Shown piece after piece: positions 1 through 7,861 of a DNA stretch of 64,000 nt. Positions within the stretch are counted from its first letter, which is position 1. Each line of letters starts with the position of its first letter. The stretch comes from Sporomusa sp. KB1 (GTDB lineage Bacteria; Bacillota; Negativicutes; Sporomusales; Sporomusaceae), in contig NZ_VLKC01000002.1 in NCBI RefSeq assembly GCF_007830295.1, positions 4,289,185 through 4,353,184 of the forward strand. The letters run 5' to 3'. The notes beneath the pieces are model-generated. The model was not told where the DNA came from and did not search any database. It saw nothing but the letters and a program-made list of their open reading frames with translations. Position numbers and translations under genes: made by a program.

Positions 1-1
1 T

Positions 2-919
2 ATTACGCACATTCCGATAAATGGGCTGAAAGAGCTTTATTTATTGAATGAGATATCGTTGAATAGCAAGCTGTTCACCTTTTTATCAATGGCAAATATT
101 ACAGTCCACTTTTTCGATTACTATGGACAATTTCGCGGTACTTTCTATCCTAAAGAAGCTCGGGTGAGTGGTAAAGTGATGCTCTTGCAGGCGAAGGCTT
201 GTTTGGAAAATCGCCTGCCGATCGCAGTTGCCTTCGTTGGAGCGATTGCGGCCAACATTCACGAGGTACTGTACCATTACTTCAAGCATGGCAATAAAGA
301 AATCAAACCCTACTTGGATTGGTTAAAAAATGACGTGCCTGATTTATTGCCTAAAATAAAAAAAGTTCCTACCCTCCTAAGTTTAGAGGGGGAAATCTGG
401 CGGCGCTTTTATGAAACTTTTCAATTGATTTTGCCTGAGGACTTTGTGATGAATCGCAGAGTGAAGCGGCCTCCTGACAATCCCATCAATGCACTGGTCA
501 GTTTTGGTAACACAATCCTGTATACAAAAACGATATCGCAAATCTATCATACGCATTTGGATCAGACGATCAGCTTTCTGCACGAGCCCAGTGACCGTCG
601 CTTCTCGTTGAGCCTGGATTTGTCAGAAGCATTCAAACCATTGATTGTTTTTCGTACTATTTTTGAAGTTGTTAACAATAGAAGAATTCAGGTCAGTAAG
701 CACTTTGACAAGAAATATAATTACTGCTTATTAAACGAGGCGGGACGTGATGTATTCATTACCGCCATGGAAGAACGCTTACAACAGGTATTTGAGCATG
801 GCACGATGAAGCGAAAAATAAGCTATCTGACTGCGATCAAATATGATGCTTACAAGCTGAAAAAGCATGTTGTCGAGGGAACTCCATTTACACCTTTTCT
901 GGAAAAAGACCGGAGGTAA
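2..919 (+). CDS. cas1: CRISPR integrase Cas1 (5' end outside the window)
   Basis: The reading frame is open from base 2, so the gene continues upstream of the window; the TTG at 44 is only an internal codon. The visible 305 residues match the C-terminal part of Cas1b, the metal-dependent integrase that with Cas2 inserts new spacers at the leader end. Visible Cas1-like blocks are HIPINGLKELYLL at the N-terminal edge, an EGEIWRRFYETF segment (Glu ligand region) and NALVSFGNTILY in the helical domain. The next gene is cas2, with its ribosome-binding site inside the cas1 3' end. The repeat handle ATTGAAAC suggests subtype I-B. Confidence 0.93.
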   Translation: MTHIPINGLKELYLLNEISLNSKLFTFLSMANITVHFFDYYGQFRGTFYPKEARVSGKVMLLQAKACLENRLPIAVAFVGAIAANIHEVLYHYFKHGNKEIKPYLDWLKNDVPDLLPKIKKVPTLLSLEGEIWRRFYETFQLILPEDFVMNRRVKRPPDNPINALVSFGNTILYTKTISQIYHTHLDQTISFLHEPSDRRFSLSLDLSEAFKPLIVFRTIFEVVNNRRIQVSKHFDKKYNYCLLNEAGRDVFITAMEERLQQVFEHGTMKRKISYLTAIKYDAYKLKKHVVEGTPFTPFLEKDRR

Positions 920-926
920 GCATATT

Positions 927-1208
927 ATGGCAAAAAATTATAATTATGTTATTCTTGTCTATGATATTGGTGAGAAGCGTGTAGGAAAAGTATTTAAGAT
1001 ATGTAAGAAGTATTTGGTTCCTTTCCAAAAGTCGGTTTTTCGCGGCGAAATTACTCCTGCAAATTTAATTAAACTTCGAAGTGAACTTCAAAAAGTCATT
1101 GATAAAAAAGTTGATTTTGTAGCTCTTTTTAAAATGACCGGTGATTATGTATTTGATGAAGAAGTTATCGGAGTTCGTATCCATGATCAAGAATCAATGT
1201 TACTGTAA
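927..1208 (+). CDS. cas2: CRISPR-associated protein Cas2
   Basis: The 93-residue protein has the size and ferredoxin-like start (YNYVILVYDIGEKRVGKVFK) of Cas2, the structural partner of Cas1 in spacer acquisition. I chose the ATG at 927 because CGGAGG at 911-916 is well spaced; the longer frame from 867 only overlaps cas1. The Asp of VYDIGEKR is the usual conserved acidic residue. It is the last cas gene before the array. Confidence 0.93.
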   Translation: MAKNYNYVILVYDIGEKRVGKVFKICKKYLVPFQKSVFRGEITPANLIKLRSELQKVIDKKVDFVALFKMTGDYVFDEEVIGVRIHDQESMLL

Positions 1209-1388
1209 GAAATTTCCCAACCGGCATAATCTCTAGGTGAGGCTTGCGCCCAAGAGTTATAAGGGATGAAGAGTAATCTTGGGGTAAGTGCTTACATGTT
1301 GCTCTCCGGTTGGGAAAATATTGCGAAACCCTTGCAAACGTTGTATTGTATAGCTATAGGTGTTTTTGCAAAGCTTGATTTTATTGGC
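1209..1388 (+). promoter_or_regulatory. CRISPR leader with nested inverted repeats
   Basis: This 180-bp stretch between cas2 and the first repeat occupies the leader position. It is unusually structured: TTTCCCAACCGG at 1213-1224 is the exact reverse complement of CCGGTTGGGAAA at 1306-1317, and inside it CCCAAGA (about 1250) pairs with TCTTGGG (about 1277). The 70 bases next to the array are AT-rich, as leaders usually are. It could be a structured RNA, a cas operon terminator or an integration-host site; the sequence does not decide. Confidence 0.6.
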
Positions 1389-4300
1389 CTTTGACCGTAA
1401 CATGGATGTATTGAAACAGATACGCCGCCGACAACATTCGATACCTGCGTTCTTTGACCGTAACATGGATGTATTGAAACTATCTGAGCACCCATCGGGA
1501 TAAACAGCGGTTAATCCTTTGACCGTAACATGGATGTATTGAAACTAGATTTTGTTATCGATCCGCTTGTAGGAATCTTTCTTTGACCGTAACATGGATG
1601 TATTGAAACAGATAGAAATCCTGTTTAATCTGTTCGCGTTTGTCCCTTTGACCGTAACATGGATGTATTGAAACGCGGGAACACCTGTTTTTTCTGATAC
1701 TTGTTGAGCCCTTTGACCGTAACATGGATGTATTGAAACTATGTTTCGCAGGCGGCGTTTACTGCTGGAAATGGCTTTGACCGTAACATGGATGTATTGA
1801 AACAATTAGGCTCTGTTATGCTATGGAAACCACCGTTATCTTTGACCGTAACATGGATGTATTGAAACCCGGTTACAGGCGGTCCCTGAGTAGGAGGCAA
1901 TAATCTTTGACCGTAACATGGATGTATTGAAACTCTGATTTGCTAGCCTGTTGTGTTACCGTTGTTGGCCTTTGACCGTAACATGGATGTATTGAAACAA
2001 CGCCATGCTCCCTAAATACTACCACGAAGCCTCCCCTTTGACCGTAACATGGATGTATTGAAACTAGTATTGCGGTGGTCTGCGCTCCAAGCATATAGGC
2101 TTTGACCGTAACATGGATGTATTGAAACTTGGCCTGATCGGGATTAATACCCAACTCTTTGGCTGCTTTGACCGTAACATGGATGTATTGAAACATTTTA
2201 ACTGCTGCAATGCTTTCCAGTGCCTCCACCTTTGACCGTAACATGGATGTATTGAAACTAGTGCTGGATCGATGTCCAACCATTAACACCTGCCTTTGAC
2301 CGTAACATGGATGTATTGAAACTATGGCATGATTTTCTTTTTTCTTGCCACCTACTTCCTTTGACCGTAACATGGATGTATTGAAACCCTAATGCAGGCG
2401 AGAGCGTTAACTCGTGACTCTCTTTGACCGTAACATGGATGTATTGAAACTGATGTCTTCCCATGTGGATTCGTAAGACTGCCGCCTTTGACCGTAACAT
2501 GGATGTATTGAAACATCTACTCCCCACCATCCTCTGTATGAAGTCGGCACTTTGACCGTAACATGGATGTATTGAAACTAAAAGCAAGTACCTTGCTGAG
2601 TAACTATAGTAATTCTTTGACCGTAACATGGATGTATTGAAACCCTTCAATCGCGAGTTTAAGCATGTCTCAGCCTCCCTTTGACCGTAACATGGATGTA
2701 TTGAAACAGAGTAAATTCGTTTCTTGGCATCTACTTGCCCCTCCCTTTGACCGTAACATGGATGTATTGAAACTAGGACGATAACAACCCTTGAGAAACG
2801 CCAGATACCTTTGACCGTAACATGGATGTATTGAAACTTGATCAATTAAAATAGCCAAGGAGGACACGTTATGCTTTGACCGTAACATGGATGTATTGAA
2901 ACAGAATATCTTGCGCTACTTGCTGCTCGACTAGACCTTTGACCGTAACATGGATGTATTGAAACTCTTACTAAAATTGTTTCTAATGCCCTCTATCTGC
3001 CTTTGACCGTAACATGGATGTATTGAAACTTGTAAAAGCCGCACATTGTTTTTCGCCTTTCAATCTTTGACCGTAACATGGATGTATTGAAACCCAAGAT
3101 ACACTATACTGAGAACCTATGCCTTTACCTTTGACCGTAACATGGATGTATTGAAACAATATTATAGCCATGTCCTTCTCGGCCTCTTCAATCTTTGACC
3201 GTAACATGGATGTATTGAAACACATCACACAAGCTTATCGGCACCGTTAGAACTCCGCTTTGACCGTAACATGGATGTATTGAAACTTGTAAACATAATC
3301 AATATTCCCCCCATTTATTTCCCTTTGACCGTAACATGGATGTATTGAAACCATAAAGTAAGCGTAGTATATGGTGCTAAATGCCTTCTTTGACCGTAAC
3401 ATGGATGTATTGAAACTATTTAAGCGCATTAGCTCGATGTAGGTCTAATACTCTTTGACCGTAACATGGATGTATTGAAACCAGCCGCCGCCAACGTCAT
3501 GCCCGAATACTTCCGCCTTTGACCGTAACATGGATGTATTGAAACTATTGTTGGGCATACTCTCTTATGCCGTCCGGTAATCTTTGACCGTAACATGGAT
3601 GTATTGAAACATAACGACTGCCTTGCTTAACCAATCAAGTTATTTCCTTTGACCGTAACATGGATGTATTGAAACACTTCAGCCTTTGACTGTTGCTGCT
3701 CCCGGCCCCACCTTTGAACGTAACATGGATGTATTGAAACATGTCCTCTGGCCTGCTTGCTCTCCCATAGAGCGCTTTGACCGTAACATGGATGTATTGA
3801 AACACAGCCTCAAGGAAGTTTTGCCGGCCAACAGGGTCAACTTTGACCGTAACATGGATGTATTGAAACTACATTAACGCTTGCGCTTTAATTGCCAAGT
3901 TGGCGCTTTGACCGTAACATGGATGTATTGAAACTCCTGAATAATAGCTGCGGGTATTTGAGGCGGCTCCTTTGACCGTAACATGGATGTATTGAAACTT
4001 AGCGAACATAGCAGTAATTAGTAGCGGATCTACCTTTGACCGTAACATGGATGTATTGAAACAAAGACAAACTTTGTATGTTTTGAGGGACTATGACTTT
4101 GACCGTAACATGGATGTATTGAAACTAAATACGAATTTACTCCAAAACCAAAGGAAACCAACTTTGACCGTAACATGGATGTATTGAAACACTGACCGGC
4201 CATAGGTGACAGTAAGATCTACATTGCTTTGACCGTAACATGGATGTATTGAAACCCGTACTCGACTGAGCCAGGTCCTTTCTCAGCACCCCTTTGACCG

Positions 4301-4581
4301 TAACATGGATGTATTGAAACATTATATTGCCCTGCTGCCGTGAAGTTCCCAATATACTTTGACCGTAACATGGATGTATTGAAACATCTGATTACCATCG
4401 CTATCAACCGTCGTAACAGCTTTGACCGTAACATGGATGTATTGAAACCCCCTAGTAAAAGAGTGGGCAGACATGGTACTGTTCCTTTGACCGTAACATG
4501 GATGTATTGGATCGGCTACACTAAACTAGACAGATTCTATAAGGTCATGTAAAACTATAAGAAAAGAAAAAGGAGATTTAC

Positions 4582-4869
4582 ATGACAACAAGACGAGCTA
4601 AAAGAGAATTTACCGACCAATTCAAGCAACAAATGGTCCAACTTTATAACAGTGGAAAACCCCGCTCAGAAATCATTAAAGAATACGATTTAACCCCTTC
4701 AGCATTCAATCAGTGGGTCAGCAGAATAAATACTACAGGATCGGCAAAAGAATGTGATAATCGTAGCCCGGAGGAGCAAGAGTTAATCAAACTTCGTAAA
4801 GAAAATCAGAAATTGAAGATGGAAAATGATATTTTAAAGCAAGCAGCGCTGATATTGGCACAAAAATAA
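4582..4869 (+). CDS. IS3-family transposase OrfA
   Basis: The 95-residue protein has an N-terminal helix-turn-helix (TDQFKQQMVQLYNSGK ... EYDLTPSAFNQWV) and a C-terminal leucine-zipper-like stretch (ELIKLRKENQKLKMENDILKQAA), the standard OrfA layout for end binding and multimerisation. Its stop overlaps an A5 run (4862-4866). orfB is in the -1 frame, which fits programmed frameshifting to OrfAB, although the heptamer is not a canonical slippery site. Confidence 0.93.
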   Translation: MTTRRAKREFTDQFKQQMVQLYNSGKPRSEIIKEYDLTPSAFNQWVSRINTTGSAKECDNRSPEEQELIKLRKENQKLKMENDILKQAALILAQK

Positions 4870-4910
4870 TTGTAATCCGGCAAAATGCTCATAAATACTC
4901 TATATCAGCG

Positions 4911-5651
4911 ATGTGTAAATGTTTAAAGATTGCCCGAAGTACTTATTATTACGAGATAATTAGCAAGTCGGATGAACGCGATTTAGAAACAAAAGTTGAC
5001 TATATTTTTCATGAGAATCATGATGTCTACGGAACAAGAAAAATCAAAATAGAGCTACAAAAATTGAACTATCAGGTGTCTCGCCGCCGTATCGGAAGAA
5101 TCATGAAAAAGAACGGTTTAGTCTCAAAGTACACAGTTGCCCAATTTAAACCGCACAAGCAAAAATGTAATGAAGAACTTGTTAAAAATGAGCTGAAACG
5201 GCAATTTACCGGACAAGCTCCCTATGCAGTGGTTGTCAGTGATTTAACGTATGTTCGAGTAAATTACAAATGGAATTACGTTTGTATTCTTGTAGATTTG
5301 TTTAATAGGGAGATTATCGGCTACAGTGCCGGGATTCATAAAGATGCGCAATTGGTATATGATGCATTTGCAACAGTAAAGACAGATCTGCGAAACATCC
5401 AGATGTTTCATTCAGACCGAGGTAGCGAGTTTAAAAATGAACTACTTGATGAAGTAATTTCTACCTTTGATATCAAACGTTCCCTTAGCATGAAAGGATG
5501 CCCTTATGATAACGCTGTAGCAGAGGCAACCTTTAAAATATTTAAAACCGAATTTGTATATGGCCGAAACTTCGATAGTATATGCCATCTACGCCATGAA
5601 CTAGCCCGGTATATTGACTGGTTTAATAATACTAGAATTCATGGTCTCTAA
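4911..5651 (+). pseudogene. IS3-family transposase OrfB, C-terminal frameshift
   Basis: An rve-type integrase core with the DDE residues in VVSDLTYVRV, FHSDRGSEF and NAVAEATFK. In-frame codons extend upstream of the ATG to about 4860, so expression is probably as an OrfAB fusion. The frame stops at RIHGL, where family members continue IHGSLxYLTPV. Exactly that sequence (LNYLTPVQLRQLTL) follows in another frame from about 5648 to a stop near 5694, so one base appears lost near 5646. The catalytic core is complete; only about 15 terminal residues are affected. Confidence 0.8.
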
Positions 5652-6060
5652 ATTACTTAACGCCAGTTCAATTACGCCAATTGACCTTATAAAAATTGTC
5701 CGACTAAGTGTTGACAATCCATGGATGTATTGAAACATGCTCTGCGCCACTACCTCGGCTACTCTACGCTTCCTTTGACCGTAACATGGATGTATTGAAA
5801 CTTACTACCTCGTTTAGCAATGCCAGACACCGTAAAACTTTGACCGTAACATGGATGTATTGAAACGTCGTTAAACGAATCAATTAACTCTACTGCTGCG
5901 CCTTTGACCGTAACATGGATGTATTGAAACTTGGAGATAATACCGGATTGTACCAGGGCAGACAGTCTTTGACTGTAACATGGATGTATTGAAACCGCCA
6001 AGTTGGAGAAGGCGAATACAGAAAATACGTTCTTTGACCGTAACATGGATGTATTGAAAC

Positions 6061-6247
6061 AGTATTTGTAGGTATCAACAAAGCAAGATAATTGTGTGAC
6101 TCATGGAGACCTCGTAGCGTCTGAATTAAGCACACCGTAAATGGGCCGGTGTATAAAGAGAGTCAGGGTACTGGTAGTTGTGAGCATCAGGGTACATTCT
6201 CTCATTAATAAAGTTTACCATCTAACAAATTTAAAACGTGCATGGGA
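6061..6247. other. Array-distal spacer-free region, no gene seen
   Basis: Unique sequence between the last CRISPR repeat and the duplicated HAD segment. I see no convincing coding frame, RNA or promoter. AGAGAGTC near 6157 and ATTCTCTC near 6194 are a weak dyad. Confidence 0.4.
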
Positions 6248-7055
6248 CAAACGGCAAAGTACGGATATTGGGGGTAGCAGCGTCAACGTGTCTTTCTATT
6301 CCAGGTCTCGAGAATCTAGTAAACAGCAGTAGGCGTTTTCATAGGTTCAAAAGAGAAGTGCTTGTATCATTTGCCCATTATTTTGTATTATACTTTCAGA
6401 ATACGAAGCAGAAAGAAGGTTTTTATCATACGGAACATAATATTTGACGTTGACGGTACTTTATGGGATACAACGGAAGTGGTGGCTCAAGCCTGGAACA
6501 AGGCAATTTCTGAAGTCGGTGGAACTGCGGCAGTGGTAAGTGCTGCAGTGTTAAAGAAAGAGTTCGGTAAGACGATGAAGGTCATTGCCGATAGTTTATT
6601 TTATGATGCCGATGAGAGAACTAAAGAGTTACTAATGGAAAAGTGTTGCATATATGAGCATGAGGCACTGGAAGAAAATATGGATAACCTGCTATTTCCC
6701 GATGTTGTAGAAACCATAGAAAAACTTTCCGAAAAATATGGTTTATTCATTGTAAGTAATTGCCAAGCGAGCTATATTGAATTGTTTATGAAAAAGGCGG
6801 GTATTGAACTGTATATTAAGGATTGGGAATGCTTTGGCAACACTGGCAAAGGAAAAGGCAAAAACATCATGCTACTAGTGAAAAGAAACAATTTAACCGA
6901 TGTCGTATATGTTGGCGATACTCAGGGGGATTATGAGGCAACACAAATGGCTCAGATTCCTTTTATTTTTGCAAAATATGGTTTTGGTCATGTGGAAAAC
7001 TATGAAAGGGCGATCAGTAGAATAAACGAGCTGCTAAATTTGTAACTGCGGTGGG
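6248..7055 (+). repeat. Long direct repeat, copy 1 (HAD gene segment)
   Basis: Bases 6248-7055 recur at 14170-14968 in the same orientation and are nearly identical by eye; the only gap is 9 bp (CCATTATTT near 6376, present here only). The copies begin at CAAACGGCAAAG and end at CTGCGGTGGGG just after the HAD stop codon. Together they bracket the riboswitch and RiPP operon. Confidence 0.9.
6428..7045 (+). CDS. HAD-superfamily phosphatase, copy 1 (apparent ATA start)
   Basis: The Cof/Gph-like hydrolase has motif I FDVDGTLWD (nucleophile and acid/base Asp), motif II IVSNCQ, a lysine in GKGKGKN and motif III VGDTQGDYEA; about 205 residues, usual for phosphoglycolate-phosphatase-type HADs. Substrate not deducible. 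The natural N-terminus (M)IRNIIFDVDGT falls on an ATA codon at 6428, 7 nt after AAGAAGG; the first alternative is a TTG at 6362 without a good ribosome-binding site. The copy at 14341 has the same ATA. Differences between the copies include K/N, I/V, G/C and S/G changes. Confidence 0.8.
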   Translation: MRNIIFDVDGTLWDTTEVVAQAWNKAISEVGGTAAVVSAAVLKKEFGKTMKVIADSLFYDADERTKELLMEKCCIYEHEALEENMDNLLFPDVVETIEKLSEKYGLFIVSNCQASYIELFMKKAGIELYIKDWECFGNTGKGKGKNIMLLVKRNNLTDVVYVGDTQGDYEATQMAQIPFIFAKYGFGHVENYERAISRINELLNL

Positions 7056-7063
7056 GAAAAAGG

Positions 7064-7108
7064 GGCACACGTAAATAGAGGAACATCTTCCTCAAAATTT
7101 CGTGTGCC
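7064..7108. repeat. Small palindromic element
   Basis: GGCACACG (7064-7071) pairs with CGTGTGCC (7101-7108), and inside it GAGGAA (7078-7083) pairs with TTCCTC (7088-7093). It lies directly behind the HAD copy and resembles REP-like palindromes. A different palindrome occupies the same position behind HAD copy 2. Confidence 0.6.
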
Positions 7109-7126
7109 TTGTATTGTTTCTCCAAG

Positions 7127-7234
7127 TATGTAGTGCCGGAGGCATTTGAACGAGTAAAAGCGAACAAAGGAGCGGCCGAAATCGACGACGCAAGCCTGGA
7201 AGAATTTGAAGCAGATTTGAAAAACAACCTCTAA
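7127..7234 (+). pseudogene. Group II intron reverse transcriptase relic (domain 0 part)
   Basis: The frame reads VPEAFERVKANKGAAEID followed by DASLEEFEADLKNNL and a stop. This matches the segment just before the RT fingers of LtrA-type maturases (AYxRVKxNKGAxGIDGxxxEExxxxLKxNL). No RT catalytic core follows. It is a decayed fragment; a second, more N-terminal fragment of the same type of ORF is at 13093. Confidence 0.6.
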
Positions 7235-7404
7235 ATTGAATAGTGATAGAAATAGTGAGCCGGTTGGAGTGGTTAATCGCCTTGTTCATATTTTTACAAA
7301 TAATAAAAAAAATTTCTTTTAAGGAGGAATTGGGTAATAAATGTAAAATATATACAATATATTAATTTAATTTTATTTAATTTAGTATTTTAAAAATATT
7401 TAAT

Positions 7405-7495
7405 ATAGCGTGTGATATAGGCAAACTTGTCGAAAGATGAGGACGCAAAGCCATGGGTCTAAAGATTTTTTATCTATGATTGCCAGGTTGCTAAT
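7405..7495 (+). promoter_or_regulatory. Cyclic di-GMP-I (GEMM) riboswitch aptamer
   Basis: The GEMM-I core is readable in order: ATAGGCAAAC (7416-7425), a CGAAAG tetraloop-receptor segment (7431-7436), GAGGACGCAAAGCC (7439-7452), GGGTCTAA, and the second arm TTGCCAGGTTGC (7480-7491). An intrinsic terminator follows directly. AGC(7407-7409)/GCT(7490-7492) and flanking A/T bases can form P1, whose 3' side overlaps the terminator's inner stem, so ligand binding would favour read-through. Next downstream is the RiPP export/maturation operon. Confidence 0.88.
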
Positions 7496-7523
7496 TTAAT
7501 ATTAGTACTGGCAGTCTTTTTTT
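7478..7523 (+). terminator. Riboswitch-coupled intrinsic terminator
   Basis: GATTGCCAG (7478-7486) pairs with CTGGCAGTC (7508-7516), extended by CTAAT/ATTAG inside, followed by seven T residues. Its 5' strand is part of the aptamer, giving mutually exclusive folds. Confidence 0.85.
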
Positions 7524-7690
7524 GAGATTTTACCATTATTTGCGTTGTTTGAAATGGTGGCAGACAGCAAGAAGCCTGCAAGCTGATTCGAAAAAGATTG
7601 TAGGCTATATAGGAGCAAAGTAAAGATATTTAAGTTGCCATTACCAGGTGAAGGCGATAGGAAAAGTGGGGAATTAAGAGATGATTTACT

Positions 7691-7861
7691 ATGAGTGATA
7701 TGCTAAGGCGTGTTCAACCCATATATGAGATTGTCTTAAAGAAATTTTTTTATTGCTGGTGTGTTTTTGTCTCCGATGTGGTGCAGACACTAATTTATAA
7801 CGCTCTTGCCAAAGGAAAGATAGGTAAATGGGATATTTTGAAGAAGTTAGTGGTGGTCTAA
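7691..7861 (+). CDS. Possible 56-residue small protein before the ABC gene
   Basis: An ATG at 7691 opens a frame starting MSDMLRRVQPIYEIVLKK, with a hydrophobic, Cys-containing middle (FFYCWCVFVSDVVQTLIY), ending 33 nt inside the ABC transporter gene. The possible ribosome-binding site (AAGAGA) is weak. It lies between the riboswitch and the operon, so it would be under the same control. I do not recognise it; it may be chance. Confidence 0.25.
   Translation: MSDMLRRVQPIYEIVLKKFFYCWCVFVSDVVQTLIYNALAKGKIGKWDILKKLVVV

Larger units (their letters stand above)
4508..5721 (+). mobile_element. IS3-family insertion sequence inside CRISPR repeat 49
   Basis: The 1214-bp element has imperfect terminal inverted repeats of about 39 bp, starting TGGATCGGCTACACT on the left and (reverse complement) TGGATTGTCAACACT on the right, both running to TATAAGGTC. 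It carries orfA and a frameshifted orfB. It interrupts a CRISPR repeat, and TGGATGTAT is present at both edges (4499-4507 and 5722-5730) as a 9-bp direct duplication, longer than the 3-5 bp usual for IS3. The ends follow the TG...CA rule. Confidence 0.92.
1389..6060 (+). CRISPR. Type I-B CRISPR array, 54 repeats / 53 spacers, split by an IS
   Basis: A 29-bp repeat starts CTTTGACCGTAACATGG and ends ATTGAAAC. I count 54 copies: 48 intact units from 1389 to 4448, one interrupted by the IS (4485-4507 plus 5722-5736) and five more ending at 6060. Spacers are 34-38 nt. The 3' eight bases ATTGAAAC are the typical subtype I-B crRNA 5' handle, so transcription should run on + from the cas2 side and the newest spacers lie near 1418. 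Two repeats carry changes: 3712 (GAACG for GACCG) and 5967 (GACTG for GACCG), the latter near the distal end. Minus-strand reading frames here are repeat artefacts. Confidence 0.98.

Noticed and set aside
1257..3429. Long minus-strand reading frames with repeated SIHPCYGQR / FNTSMLRSK / FQYIHVTVK peptides
   Set aside because: They are translations of the CRISPR repeat in three frames; spacers break any protein logic.
3690..3700. Extra repeat start (CTTTGACTG) inside spacer 36
   Set aside because: Only the first nine bases resemble the repeat; spacing of the flanking repeats is normal, so it is spacer sequence.
6141..6447. Overlapping frames 6141-6332 and 6238-6447
   Set aside because: No ribosome-binding site, no recognisable domain, and they overlap the duplicated upstream region of the HAD gene.
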